A stretch of 64,000 bases of DNA from Fragilariopsis cylindrus CCMP1102 (taxonomy: Eukaryota; Bacillariophyta; Bacillariophyceae; Bacillariales; Bacillariaceae), in contig FMBT01000427.1 in assembly GCA_900095095.1 (NCBI GenBank), positions 1-64,000 on the forward strand. Direction: 5' to 3'. The notes below the pieces were generated by a model that worked only from the letters and a program-made list of their open reading frames with translations, was not told where the DNA came from and did not search any database. Shown here one piece after another: positions 32,533 to 48,478 of the stretch (position 1 is its first letter; each line of letters starts with the position of its first letter). The translations under genes were made by a program, and so were the position numbers.

Positions 32533-33489
32533 CGTTACTACTGCATCCGTGTGATATTGTTCTATCTATGTCTCTTGCTAATAAAGTATTATAGGCGCTT
32601 CTAGTTCAAGCCTGAAACAAGCCAAGGACGTATCTCTGTATGATCGTCAAGAAAATCCGTAGTAGGTCGTCGAGTTGAAAGGTTGATAGCTTCTTTGGTG
32701 CTTGGTGAGGCTTGAGAGAACAAACAAGCGCATTAAAAAAGAAAAGAATTCAAAATTTGGAAATCTTTGAAACGTGACTTGATCTCAATCACTTTTTCAA
32801 ATTATCACTAAGATAGTACTGCGCAATTAAAATATTTAATGCGAAGAATTTTAATTCCAGGACCAGTCAATATTTATCATGCCTAAGTTCAATACTCCCT
32901 TTATCAAATACGTGTATCAAAGAAAGAACACACATTTTAATAAGCTCTTTTGTGACTGGCAATTTTGGAAACGGTTATCGTAACGGTTTAGGCGTGCTTA
33001 CACATTCACACTTAGACAGATCCGCTAGTACCACTTCGCGCGATGACCCTCTCCACTCCTACTGTATAGGCCGGGGGATATAGCCCTATAACCGTTTCAA
33101 AATGTGAGCGAACTTTGACCGTAAGTAACTTTCGGGCTATTACTATGTCCAAGGCACTCAACCGTTAATTTCTATCCGATCAGGGGTTATAATTTCAATA
33201 CGGGATTGGATTATCCGATACAGTATATCGCCAATTGATAGTAATTTCACACCAATCACAAACAAACCGAGTCAAAGTGACCGTTACTGTTTAGTTTTGG
33301 TGCCGAAATCAATCGCTGAACATTCACTTTTCTTTCCCTCGCATTTGGATTATTCTTAATCATTTGTTTGTTCACAAGACAAAGTCTTACTTCTACTCAT
33401 CAATCCAGTCGATCAATTTGTTGATCTCACAAATCCTAAATCAAAGACATTCGAAAAGTAAAAGGAACAGACAAATAAAATAACAAATC
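32533..33489. other. divergent intergenic region upstream of the silicon transporter
   Basis: About 950 bp between CGS and the silicon transporter. It contains an inverted repeat at 32962-33103 (listed separately) and no supported gene. It should hold the transporter promoter. Confidence 0.5.
32962..33103. mobile_element. candidate MITE or hairpin with 16-17 bp inverted ends
   Basis: ATTTTGGAAACGGTTAT (32962-32978) is the reverse complement, with one base missing, of ATAACCGTTTCAAAAT (33088-33103). The 142-bp span has no coding capacity. There is no clear target-site duplication, so a transposon origin is only one option; a regulatory palindrome upstream of the transporter is another. Confidence 0.4.
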
Positions 33490-35514
33490 ATGTTGGGAGA
33501 AAGTAATGCGTCTTCCTCGAAGAAGGGAGCCTTCATGTGGTTCAAGGAGATATATTCGACATGTTTGTTAATTTTCTGCTCCATCATTGTACTCACTGTC
33601 ATCTTTGAAGAGAATACCACGTTATCTCAGTTTAGTTCATGGGCTGCATTTTTCGTTTTTTGGATTGCACTTTATTGGTTATCGATGGTAGAAGGTGGAC
33701 AGGTATGTACTAGTACTTCAAAGTATTCATTTATGTTGTTCTCATATTAAAAGTTTGTATTAGTTCCTTGTCGTCGTCATCGTCGTCGTCGTCTTTTTTT
33801 GTGATCGAATCGATTACGGTCGAATGGATCTATACAATTAATATATCGTCACTCATCCAAAATCAATTCTCCTCCTCCTTCTATCAATTATATTTGCAGG
33901 CATCTCTTGTCGGTCTCCCTCCAGTTGATATGGAACTATACCATGAATCTCATCCAACCACACACAAAATCATGAAGGTCATCAAAAGAGGTGATAGTAT
34001 TGATCGTTACCTAATGGGTCGTCAATTCATGGTATTGGCACTGGTCTTTGTGGAGAACTTGTGTGCACATGCGAAAGATCCAACGATGCCGATTCTGGGC
34101 ATGCCCCTCGTCATTAACACGATCTTTTTAAATACTGGATTGGCTGTCTTTTTCATGACTGCCATGATTGGAAAAATATCCGCACAAGTGAATGCATCAC
34201 GTTGTATGCTGGACTACGTCAATAACTACTTTGCCTACTTTACGATGCAAGTGGCACGGTTGATTGAGGTTTCAGGTTTATTGCATTGCTGCTACCCGTA
34301 AGTTAGTTTATGACAACGAAAAATCGCAACCAATGACAAACTAGCGGCTTTATTATTTCGTCTTTCGTTCTCCTACTTGGTCTCTTGCTTGTGTCCTTAC
34401 TCACACGTATCGGTTTTCTTTCTTGTGGTATGTTTATACTTTTATCAATTAATTATTCTTATTCAGAGTTCAAATGTTCTTTGCTTGGGCTGCCGGTCAA
34501 CCATTGGTGTCGAAGGAGGCTCCACGTACTGTCGTCCAGAATATCTTTTTCTGGGGGCGTGTACTTCTTTCTTCTGCCATTCTTTTCTTCGCTTTTGCCG
34601 TTACCATTTCGGCTCTTTTGAACGGACAGACTACTATGTGGGAGGGTGTCCCTGCGTGGGTTACTCTCGTCCTCTTTTTCCTTTTCATGGCCGTTGTTGG
34701 TATGCTCGAGGGTATGCAAATTGCGTTCTTTGCCGTTGCTAGAATGGCTGAGGAGGAACGATCCAAGTCGTCTTGGGCCAAGAAGACCTGCAATCTTCTT
34801 TTCGAAGGTGATGGCCGTAACCTAGCCGGTTTCATGATTGGCCGTCAAATGTGTGTAACACTATGCTTCTTCATCATTGCTCGTGTCACCACCGTCAAGC
34901 TGCATGATGGTGATGAAAACATCTTTGGTGTCAGTGATTTCACCCAGACATTTTTTGAAACTGGTTTACTTGGAGCACTTATTACAACAATCTGTGCCTC
35001 GATCGCATGGCAGCTTATTGCGTCTGCATTCCCTATGGCCTTTTTATCAACTCCTGTCACGTACATCCTTCTTCGGTTCTGCCTCGGACTTGAATGGACC
35101 GGTCTCTGTCAAGGTTCTTGGGTGGTTGCACGCATCCACAGAAAGATTGTTAAATTTAAACGCGACGAAGTTTACATTGGAACTGCCGAAGAGCGTAAAG
35201 CTAAAAGTCAAGCAAATCCTATGAGTTTCGACCAAGATGAGTCGGCAAGAGTCGTAGCAGGACATTTGTTTCCTGGTCCTGCCTGTCTTCCTCTTACTTT
35301 TACAGGAGTCAGACGCACTATTTCGGAGATCGAGGATTTAGAGAATGACCTCAAAACTCAGCAGAATGACATCGAAAACCGTCTGATTCATCTTGAAGAG
35401 CAGAAGCAGAAAGTGCTCGCGAAGTCCGCCGGAGCCCTAGATGGTATTGAAGAAAAACAATCCGGAGATATTGAAAACATTAAAGACACTGACTCTGGCG
35501 AGAATTCTGATTAA
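33490..35514 (+). CDS. SIT: silicon (silicic acid) transporter
   Basis: Na+-coupled silicic acid transporter used to build the diatom frustule, in the plasma membrane or silica-deposition pathway. Three exons: 33490-33702, 33900-34297 and 34467-35514, with GT-AG introns of 197 and 169 bp and matching phases, giving 552 residues, the usual length. Each half has the diagnostic pair: EGGQ (68-71) with GRQ (111-113), and EGMQ (285-288) with GRQ (329-331). About ten membrane segments are visible. The first half has QVNASRCMLDYVNNYFAYFT, a region well conserved in these proteins. The C-terminal cytoplasmic tail (from about residue 440) is charged and ends in a heptad-rich coiled coil (ISEIEDLENDLKTQQNDIEN). 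No frameshift is present. Codons are cleaner and less repeat-rich than in the neighbours. Confidence 0.95.
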
Positions 35515-39952
<4,438 letters not shown>

Positions 39953-40458
39953 AAGTATAAATAATAATTTGTAGACGAATTAAGGAAATAATAGTAAATA
40001 GGATGATACGAAACAAATGTTTATGCTACTTATTGTCGTTTGTCTTTCATTTGAACTCTTAAAGACATTCCGTATCATTATCATTATTGATTATTGACTA
40101 TAGTTAGGTAGTTAGCTAGGCAATTTTGGTACGTTCCAGCGTGATGACGAAGTAAAGTTTACATTCATCACGAAAAAAAGAGATTCGTGATCCTCGACAC
40201 GCTTTTTATTACTTGTAGCATGCCATGTATAACGTGAGGAGGGTATTTATAGCAAGAGTGCGAGTTCTTCAGATTCATGACGACGGTGAGTGTAAAACAA
40301 TGTGGTAGTGTTATTTCTTTAGGCTACGACTCAAGAAGGAAAAAGGAAACCGTTTGATTCATAATTGTGATAAAAAAAAGTTCTTAACATACTTTATCTT
40401 CGTAGTAAAATGTAATGGGATATTTATTTAAATTATAAATAGTAGTAATACCATTTCT
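39953..40458. other. convergent 3' intergenic region
   Basis: About 500 bp between the 3' ends of TrpRS and the FN3-like gene. No gene or repeat of note. Confidence 0.45.
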
Positions 40459-41686
40459 TTAATATCCTCCAACAGGATCAAGGAGGACACCAGCTGCAAG
40501 GGCAGCAAGACCTAGCACAACGATGCCGATCGCAGCAATTACCGCACCCCGTTGTTCATCAGCAGTTTGGACATCCACTAATGCTTGACAGATATCATTT
40601 TCCGTACCATTGGTTTCACATTCGGTGATGCGGTAGACCCAACCACCGGGTGATACACCATCATCTAAAAAGGAGTACGAACCACCATCGGGTCCCTTGG
40701 AGGCCAGTGGACCCCATGTTTCATAACTAGCAATCACTTCAAAATCTTCCGTTCGAGCCTGACGACGTTTAATAGCATATCCCTTAGTGGAGGTTTCTGA
40801 ATTGGTCGCCCAACTTAATTCCACTTCATTGTCCGATACCACTTTGGTTTGTAATCCACCACCCGATAATTCTTGTGCTTGACTGTCCATCAATAAGGCA
40901 CCGGACACACCGGCCTCTTGATCCTTCCGCTTCCGTCGAGCTTCAGCTTTTTGTTTCATCACCGTTTTAATTTCTGCTTCCGCCTCTGGTGTAATATTCA
41001 TCCAGGGTGCATATTCGACACCATTCGAATTCCGTAAATTCGACGCACGTTTCATTTTCGATATTTCTTCCGTCGCCAGTGCCTCTGCTTCTTCTTCAAA
41101 GGTCATTTGATCCAATTCTTCCTTCTTCATTTTGGATGCTGGTGTTGGTGTTGCTGGTGCTACTTCCGGTGCTGCTGGTACTGGTGCCGTCGTCGATGGT
41201 GCTGATTCTTGTTCTTCCGCGAAAAATGGTGGACTCATCGAAAGTGTAGCAACTACCGTAGCAGAAATATATTTTAAATGATGGGGAGTGTAGTGCAATG
41301 TGGAAAATCATCATCGAGGAAGTGACAGCAAAAGAAGGTCGCAAAACAATGACGATTGATTCAATTCAATTCAATTCAATGTTACGAAATGAAATGGAAC
41401 ACATACAAACGAAAAAAACAAAAACAGAATAGGGATAATGAGAGAAATGAAAAACATTCATGGTCACCATTATTATACTATGTTTTTGATCTTTTCGCAC
41501 CGTGGTAATATTCACTTCACTTCAGGTTTTTCAGAATTGTCAACAGTATCTCCACAAATAAAATAACATACTGTATCACTTACCACGTTGTTGCTGTTGA
41601 TTAATTGTTCCAGTGAAAGGCTTTCCAACGGGTGCAAAACCTGCAACACCATTCGCGAGAAGACAGAGTGATAGTAACTTATTCAT
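40459..41686 (-). CDS. plastid-targeted fibronectin-III-like protein with C-terminal membrane anchor
   Basis: Exon 1 (41686-41584) encodes MNKLLSLCLLANGVAGFAPV, a signal peptide ending in a textbook AGFAP diatom plastid motif. A 331-bp GT-AG intron follows; exon 2 (41252-40459) starts VATLSMSPPFFAEEQ in matching phase, total about 298 residues. After a Pro/Ala/Thr linker comes an acidic helix and a Lys/Arg-rich helix (KTVMKQKAEARRKRKDQE). The FN3-like beta sandwich (about residues 170-255) has VVSDNEVELSWATNSE, TKGYAIKRR, YSFLDDGVSPGGWVYRI and CETNG. A single C-terminal membrane helix (VIAAIGIVVLGLAALAAGVLL) follows. An upstream ATG in the open frame of exon 2 would skip the targeting sequence and is unlikely to be the start. 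Function unknown; a plastid envelope or thylakoid protein is inferred. Confidence 0.7.
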
Positions 41687-42109
41687 TTTATTTTATTTTG
41701 TTAGATTTGTTCTTTCTTTTCGATCTATTTCAGTGTAGTACCGGTAGATGTGATCTCGCTCTGATGTTGTGTCCAGAAAGCTAATACTTTTAGATACTGT
41801 ACAGTAGATAGATTGTTGACAGAATCTTTATCTCAGAGAGGTCTGCTGCGTGGTGGTCGTTTGTCGTGTAAGAACTCTTGTTGTCGTCGTCAGATGCAAG
41901 TGGTGGGAATCTCTGATAGGCTTTTTCTAAATTTCATTTCTCATTACTGTACGTATTATTCTCCTATTTGACGTCACCGACTGACGCGTCGTGTTCGTGC
42001 GTGTTGTGGTGTCACAAGACTGGAATGAATCATAATGAGTCACTAGACCCTAACCCTAACTTACCCTTTTTTATAAATCGAACAAAATCCTAAACCATTA
42101 ACAACCTTC
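41687..42109. other. divergent intergenic region with telomere-like motif
   Basis: 423 bp between the FN3-like gene and CLP1. ACCCTAACCCTAAC at 42047-42060 is two and a half telomere-type repeats, 50 bp before the CLP1 ATG. No gene. Confidence 0.6.
42047..42060. promoter_or_regulatory. telo-box-like motif upstream of CLP1
   Basis: Tandem CCCTAA units directly upstream of the CLP1 start. In plants short telo boxes are promoter elements of translation and RNA genes; the same role here is speculation. It could also be an interstitial telomeric remnant. Confidence 0.35.
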
Positions 42110-44023
42110 ATGGTGCTCAACTCACACAACTCACAGCAAGCAAGGCAGAAGCAATTGATTGAGACAAGAATTGATACAACAACCATCATGGCGACAAACA
42201 ATAACGGTAGTATCAGCAACAACACCAGCACCGGCGGTGGTAATATCAATAGCAACAATGGCGGCACCACCGCCGATGGTAGTAGTGACGGTAACAACGG
42301 TGGTACCGATAAGAATACCTCCACCGATGGATTATCATCACCACTGATGGGAAGAGAACGACATGTCTTACAACGACGGGAAGAATTGCGATTTGAGGTC
42401 ACCTTTGGTACCTCCTCAACGAGTACCTTAAGTACTGCCTCGGGAACGACCTCCTTTATATTGCAAAAGGGTTCCTGTGAATTGTATGGTTGTGAATTAG
42501 CAATTGGAAAAACATATACCATTGCTCATGGTGGGATTAAGGCAGCACTCTTTACCTGGCATGGTTGTGTGATTGATTTAGGTGCCGTCGATGACAACAG
42601 TAGTACAGGCGGTGTGGAATTTTTCGCGTATACGAGTGATGAAACAGATGCGAATGTTGCCTTTGTGAATACACATGCACAATTAGAAGCGTTACGTGAT
42701 GAAGCTGCTGCAGCAATAATTGCGGCAGGTACTACTACTAGTACTGGTACTGGTGGGATTGTGTCCACGTGTGATGATTGTGGGTCCACCGGAATGTGGT
42801 AAGACCACACTTGCCAAGATATTAGTCGCCTATGCGTGTAAGGTGGGACGGACACCATTGATGGTGGATTTAGATCCCATGGATAATTCATTATCTGTAC
42901 CAGGTTCCTTAACTGTTGCTCCGATGGCATCCTGTGCTGTGTCAGTGGAATCTTATGCCACAACGGGGTTACCCATCAACGGTATGCCGACGTCGTCATC
43001 GACGACGACGACTTCAACCTCGAACAGTAACAATGGTGGTAATTCTGTCCATCCATTAGTCTTGTATCATGGTTCCACATCAAAATTACATCCTGATTTA
43101 TTTAAGGGACAAATTGATTCCATGGCAGAATCGATTCAAAAACGATTGGAGAGGGATGAATTAGCACGAACCTCCGGAATTATTGTGAATACCAATGGAT
43201 GGATCCGTGATGATGGGTATGACTGTTTATTGTATGCTGCTAAATCATTAAAAATATCTGTATTATTAATTTTAGGTCATGATCGGTTATATTCGATGTT
43301 AACGAGTCATTATAAAAAACAGGAGCAACAACAGGAAGAAGAAAATTCAGCAGCATCAGCAGCGGATGCGGAGGCGGGGGAACAGCAACAAAAACTAATA
43401 TAGTAGTAATTCCTAAAATACTCAAATTACCACGATCTGGTGGTGTGGTGAGCCGTCCCAGTCGTTTCGTTACCAGTTGTCGATCACGTGCAGTGAAGCG
43501 TTACTTTTATGGAGATTTAGTCCCTGATCCTAATGCATCCACGTCCGAAGATGGTGGTGGTGGAAAAGGATCCAATGACGATGGAGTTGGTGGGGTAGCA
43601 TCCTCCGAAAAGAAGAATAAACCATATCGTCTTGTGAATCAACTTACTCCATTTGCTGTACAACTTCCATTTGCAGAAATTAAGGTATACAAACTGAGTA
43701 GTATGGCATTAAGTGGATCAGTGTTACCCGTCGGGCAGCAACAATCGACGGATGCCATTCAACTTGTTGAAATTGATATCCAAAATGATCCAGAGGAGGC
43801 AAAGTCCCTACAGCATTCATTAATTGCAATTTGTCATCCAACGGCTGTGGATGCGTACAATAAAAGTGGACGTGGTCGGGATTTAGTGACAGCTGGTGTT
43901 GCAGGATTTTGTGTCGTTGATAAAGTGGTAACAGAAACAGATCGATTGCACCTATTAAGTCCATGTGCTGGTAGTTTACCCTCCAAAACGATGATCATTG
44001 GGGATATAACATGGATGGAATAA
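42110..44023 (+). CDS. CLP1-like pre-mRNA cleavage factor / polynucleotide 5'-kinase
   Basis: Subunit of the mRNA 3'-end cleavage machinery; CLP1-family proteins can phosphorylate RNA 5' ends and act in tRNA splicing. The N-terminus is Asn/Gly/Ser-rich. A beta-rich N-domain (REELRFEVTFG, CELYGCELAIGKTYTI) follows. The kinase domain has the Walker A motif GPPECGKTTLAK, then MVDLDPMDNSLSVPGS and a C-terminal beta domain ending LPSKTMIIGDITWME. Two one-base shifts are implied: at the G3 of 42755-42757 (one too many), joining GTGG to LCPRVMIVGPP, and at the A5 of 43390-43394 (one too few), joining QQQQ to TNIVVIPKILKLPRSGGVVS. Thr/Ser and Gly inserts lengthen the protein to about 635 residues. 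Start 42110 is the first ATG; the ATG at 42188 (MATNNNGS) is an alternative. Confidence 0.8.
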
Positions 44024-44634
44024 ATAAATAGTAAATGCATTCTACCCATAATACAATAAACAAAAAAAAATGAAGTAATTAAGAAAATCAGGTATAATAC
44101 CAATAAAAATGTATACTAATGATACTGTTGCTAGGATACTCTTTTAAGTGACTAACCCTACTAAGCGAATTATTGGACTGGTGTTGGGTTGTTCCAACCG
44201 TAATATTGTGTAGTAAAAATGGACATAACAAAAGGAGCATCGTTTATTCTATGAAGTACAAGTAACGTTTACAATTTTGAAACCAGAAGATTGGTAGCTT
44301 TATTTGGTTGCCTTCTATACTCCACTATTGTTCCTAGTTGAGCAGAGAATTTAGCTTGCTCGCTTACAGTGTCCGTTGATCCAATAACACATTTAGTCTT
44401 TAGAACCATTTTGCGTTATCCAATTACCTTCTGTGCTCTTCACTATTATTTCTAATATATACTGAGCAGAGAGATTCTAACTCATAACAAGATTGAGGAC
44501 AGTTCTTTTTGTACCGATTGTTCAGGATACTTTACATATTCAAACAAAAGGATGTATCCTTTCCTTTCCTTTCCTTTCCTTTCCTTTACGCATTACACCA
44601 TCACTGTCGCAAATTTGATAACGATCTTATCTTC
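44024..44634. other. convergent 3' intergenic region
   Basis: About 600 bp between CLP1 and the TPR gene 3' ends. Five tandem TTTCC pentamers lie at about 44560-44587. No gene supported. Confidence 0.5.
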
Positions 44635-46245
44635 CTATGCGTACGTCATGCGATGGCCCGACATTTTACTGCCGTTCACTGGTTTTTTAGGGAACCAGTG
44701 TGTAATATCAACATTGTCACGATCGTCCATGCAACCACAGCCATTGGTACACGACAATCGACTTGTATAGTCAGAAAGTGTCGGAAATTTGAATATTTGA
44801 TAGTTGACATTACCCATTAGCTGATGAGTTCGACGTAAATCATTTGCAGCATTCTTCGTCCTGCGACCCTTTGCACTCAAATAGTCCTCTAGAAGTCGTA
44901 AATTATCGAAGGCGTCTTCAAATTCATACAACCTCACTTGACAATAGATAAGCTTTCTTATTGATTGAGACCAACCCCGCTGTGATTGTTCAGTGTATGA
45001 TTCAGATTGAAGTTTGACTAGTTCCTTGTATATAACACAAGCCTTGTCTGTATCATTGATTCTTACGTAACAATAGCCAATGTTGGTCATCGTACTAAGA
45101 ATGAGCTTGTTGTCCGCTTCCAGTAGGATCTTTTGGATCTTCAGAGATTCCTGAAACGTATCAATCGCCTCTCTGTAGTTTTCTTGTTCTAAGTCAATAT
45201 AGCCTTTATTACACATTGTTGACGCCATAGTTAAATGTCCTGGTTTCGAGGTGTCGGGTCCAGCTAGACTAAATGCGGACGACCACGTTCCAAATATTGC
45301 TTTTTGTTCTTGAATTGCACTCATATAATTCCTCCTAGCTTCATCGTATCGACGAACTTCAAAGTTAACACATCCGATATTGTGTCGAATTTTTGCCTTT
45401 TTCAACTGTGCTTCCCGCCTTGAAGCGCTGTCTTCTGCTTCGTCGGTTTCTATTTGTCTCAATTCAAGGGCGTCCTCAAATACTTCTATACTGTGATTGT
45501 AATTTTTCATTGATAGAAGAATGATCCCGTACTCCACCAAAGAGTCGGCTACTTTTGGATCATCATCTCCTAGCGTAAGTTTTCTAATTCGGACGGCCTC
45601 TTCGATTGCGTCTCTGGCATCCTCAAGAAGGCCAGACCGTAGATTTGTCACCGCTACATTGTGAAGGGCAGATCCAACTCGATGATGCTCCTCTCCGTAT
45701 CTATCCAGTAATGCTGACAGAATACTTTCGAACATCTTGATCGCTTTTGAATATTTCCCACTCTGAATTATTATTTATATTGTGATCAAAATTTATTGAT
45801 GGGAGAATGAATATTGGTATAAAATATAATATGAGTATCACGACGTACATTTTATTACGAGAAAAGATAAAAGCAATCAGTTATAACATAACGAACAAAG
45901 AGAATTCCCCAAAGTATTACATACCGTCATATTTTTACAAGCACCTCGGTGTTTTGCTCTCAATTCTCTATCGAAACGAATCATAGCGGTTGAAGTGCTA
46001 TTTTCATCAGAAGAACTAGTATCAGTGTCTGATATGTTTGATCCAGACATATCAGTATAACATGTTCTAGAGTCTATACTACCATCGAATTCACTATCAT
46101 CTCCGGAGATATCTGTATAGACGGTCCCCGGTGAGAATAACCCACCAAAAAAGCCTTCATCCTCCGGTGTCATAACAGTAGATACTGCATCATCACCACC
46201 ACCGCCGCCGTTTATTCGTAACGAAACCCTTTCTTTCTTTCCCAT
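44635..46245 (-). CDS. tetratricopeptide-repeat protein (kinesin-light-chain-like repeats)
   Basis: Two exons: 46245-45925 and 45762-44635, with a 162-bp GT-AG intron in phase 0 joining ACKNMT to SGKYSKAIKMFESIL; about 482 residues. The N-terminal 100 residues are acidic, Ser/Asp/Thr-rich and probably disordered, with two YTD-SG-type repeats. From the splice site onward there are at least six 42-residue-type TPR units, e.g. HHRVGSALHNVAVTNLRSG, PKVADSLVEYGIILLSM, KAKIRHNIGCVNFEVRRYDE and LILSTMTNIGYCYVRIND, with the long spacing of kinesin-light-chain repeats. The C-terminus has a Cys cluster (SCTNGCGCMDD). TPR arrays bind partner proteins; no enzyme domain is present. Such free TPR proteins are common in diatoms and mostly uncharacterised. 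Confidence 0.8.
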
Positions 46246-47207
46246 TGTTGTTTGCTATTTTTCTACTACTTTGATTAATTGATGTATATAGCTTTCAGTA
46301 ATAACTAAGAGTAACTGATTTACAGTAGCGGAAATGTATTTAAATCGTATGTGTACACAAAGTAGTAGTATCGGCTGTTTAATCCGTGTGTAACGTAACG
46401 TACTAGTATATGAGGAACCTTGTCCTTGATGCTCACATACGAAGTACTGTAGTGGAGGGATTATTTGCTGTCGTTGAACTTTGCAAAAGCACATACCGGT
46501 CAGTCAATCTTACTTTTGTCGAGAGTTAGTAATTATCGGTGAAAGCGAAGGTATGAGATAAAGTGCGAGCAAGAATTTTTGGTACTTAGACACGGTTTTG
46601 TTTTAAGTAACACGCAAGACATATCTAGGATCGATTTCTAAGTACAACTATTCGTATGAATTATATCCGGAATAGTATACGTTCATCATGAGATGCAAGC
46701 GTTGGAGACAGATTTGTATAAGGTGGTCGCCAATAAATACTTAGGCTATATCAGAAACTGAGATTAACTACCACGCGTTGCGACAAATTCGGCGATGTGC
46801 GAGTGAGAGGAAATTGTGTGTACAGTATTCAGAAAAATGCACACCTCGCGCGCAGCACGTGTATTTTCACAATCTAACGCTTAATTAACAGGAATATTTA
46901 AAGCGATTGAATTTAACATGCACATAAATACCGTTTCTACAGATTTAGTTAATACTTGGCGAGCAAGAGAAAGTCCGCAATGTATTTTATGTTCGTTGGC
47001 GCGATCAGCCTCATTTATTTCATCGCTCAATCCAACTGTATCAGAAATTTTTGATTGCATTCGAGTTTGGATAAGAACGGAGAACAATACAAAGGTTCTG
47101 TAATGCGAAAGCACTCGTTTCCTCACAATTACACGATCTCTCTTTCTTAATCACAAAACATAATCTAAACTTGTATTTTACTTGTAAATCCAAAACAATC
47201 TACAACC
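46246..47207. other. divergent intergenic region
   Basis: About 960 bp between the TPR gene and the acidic-protein gene. Frames at 46881-47126 lack recognisable features. No RNA gene seen. Confidence 0.4.
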
Positions 47208-47884
47208 ATGAAGTAAGTATACGAGAGACCGACCCGACCATAGTGCCACAACAACGTCAACATCTATTGGTGATGATATAACAGTCGCGACGTCGATAGT
47301 GGCTTGCAGCATTAAATAATGGATGTACAATTCAGATTTTCTTACATTACTTGTGTTCTCGTTTGTTTGTTTACTTCTGTTACTATTCTGTCAATATCAA
47401 ATTATATTAAATTAAATAAAGGCTTGCATCATTCAGAAAGACGAAGTCACAAAAGGAAGAACCTGCTGAGGTTGCAACCACACCAGGCAAGATCCCTCGA
47501 CGAGGTGTTCTTGGAAAGATGGGAATGAAGAAAAATGAGAAAAAGAGTATGATCCGAACAGGTAGCAAATCAAAGAACGTCCAAGCGTCTGTTGTTCAAT
47601 TTCCAATCAAATGGGAAACTGAACCTATGCCTGCCCCTATCGAGGATAAAGAAACTCCTGTCACAGAGGATGCTCCTGCTGATACCACCGAACCAAAGGA
47701 TGCCGAAGATGCTCCTATGGAAGAAAAATCTGCTCCTGTGGTAGAGGAAAAAGCTGTTGAAGAACGTGGCGAAGAAACAGAACAACCTGTTGCAATGGAA
47801 CCAGTCGAAGAACAAACTGATGCTCATGTAGAAGAGGAACAATCTGAATCAGAGGAACGCGACAACCGGAAGAACACCCTGTGA
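47208..47884 (+). CDS. small Lys-rich/acidic protein with a 5-nt first coding exon
   Basis: No family recognised. The start codon sits in a minimal coding exon, ATGAA (47208-47212), followed by the donor GTAAGT. The acceptor is ATTCAG at 47431-47436 and exon 2 runs 47437-47884. Spliced, the protein begins MKKTKSQKEEPAEVATTPGK and has about 150 residues. The N-terminal third is basic with IPRRGVLGKMGMKK. The rest is Glu/Pro/Ala-rich and highly acidic (PVVEEKAVEERGEETEQPV), with no Cys and almost no hydrophobic core, so it is probably disordered. The splice model rests on good consensus sites and on the frame of exon 2 staying open back to the acceptor. An internal ATG (47519) is the alternative start. 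Confidence 0.55.
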
Positions 47885-48478
47885 TGAACACTGGATTCCT
47901 GTGTGGGTGTGTATAAAAGTGCCGTTTTTCCTTGTAAGAATGAATCAACCGGTATAGATGACAATAGAAATACAAAATCTCCGCAGCCGTCCGTTATTGA
48001 TCTAGTGGTAGGTAGTGCCAACGGTTCCGTCTCAAAATCAATCGAGAACGTAATACGACTCGATTGAATCGCCTTGACAACATATATATGTGAATAAATC
48101 TGTAGTAAAGAAAATGTACTTAGTAACAATTTTATACGATTAACACCTCGAATATTTATTGTAGTATTGTAATGTGTAGTAAAGTAAAAGTAAATTAGAT
48201 CTTAAGTTGGTTGTCCTTCGGTACTCATCGGACCAATTAGAAATTGTTTAGTTTGGAGGGGTAATTGTCAATATACTGTATACACTATCTAAGCGTGCAA
48301 ACGTTCTCTCTCTCTCTATAGTCGTAATTATTATATTATTTCCGTTGGGTGAATGAATTCAATAGGCGTAAACACGTGTATCGCGTTCTCTGGAAGATAT
48401 GAACTAAAAACTAGAAAGAACTAAAAAGTCTAAGAAGCAGTCTGTCTCTTTTTACAACTTTTCAATTACTCTTATCAT
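47885..48478. other. convergent 3' intergenic region
   Basis: About 590 bp between the acidic-protein and ABCF1 3' ends. A short CT tract lies near 48306-48320. No gene supported. Confidence 0.45.
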
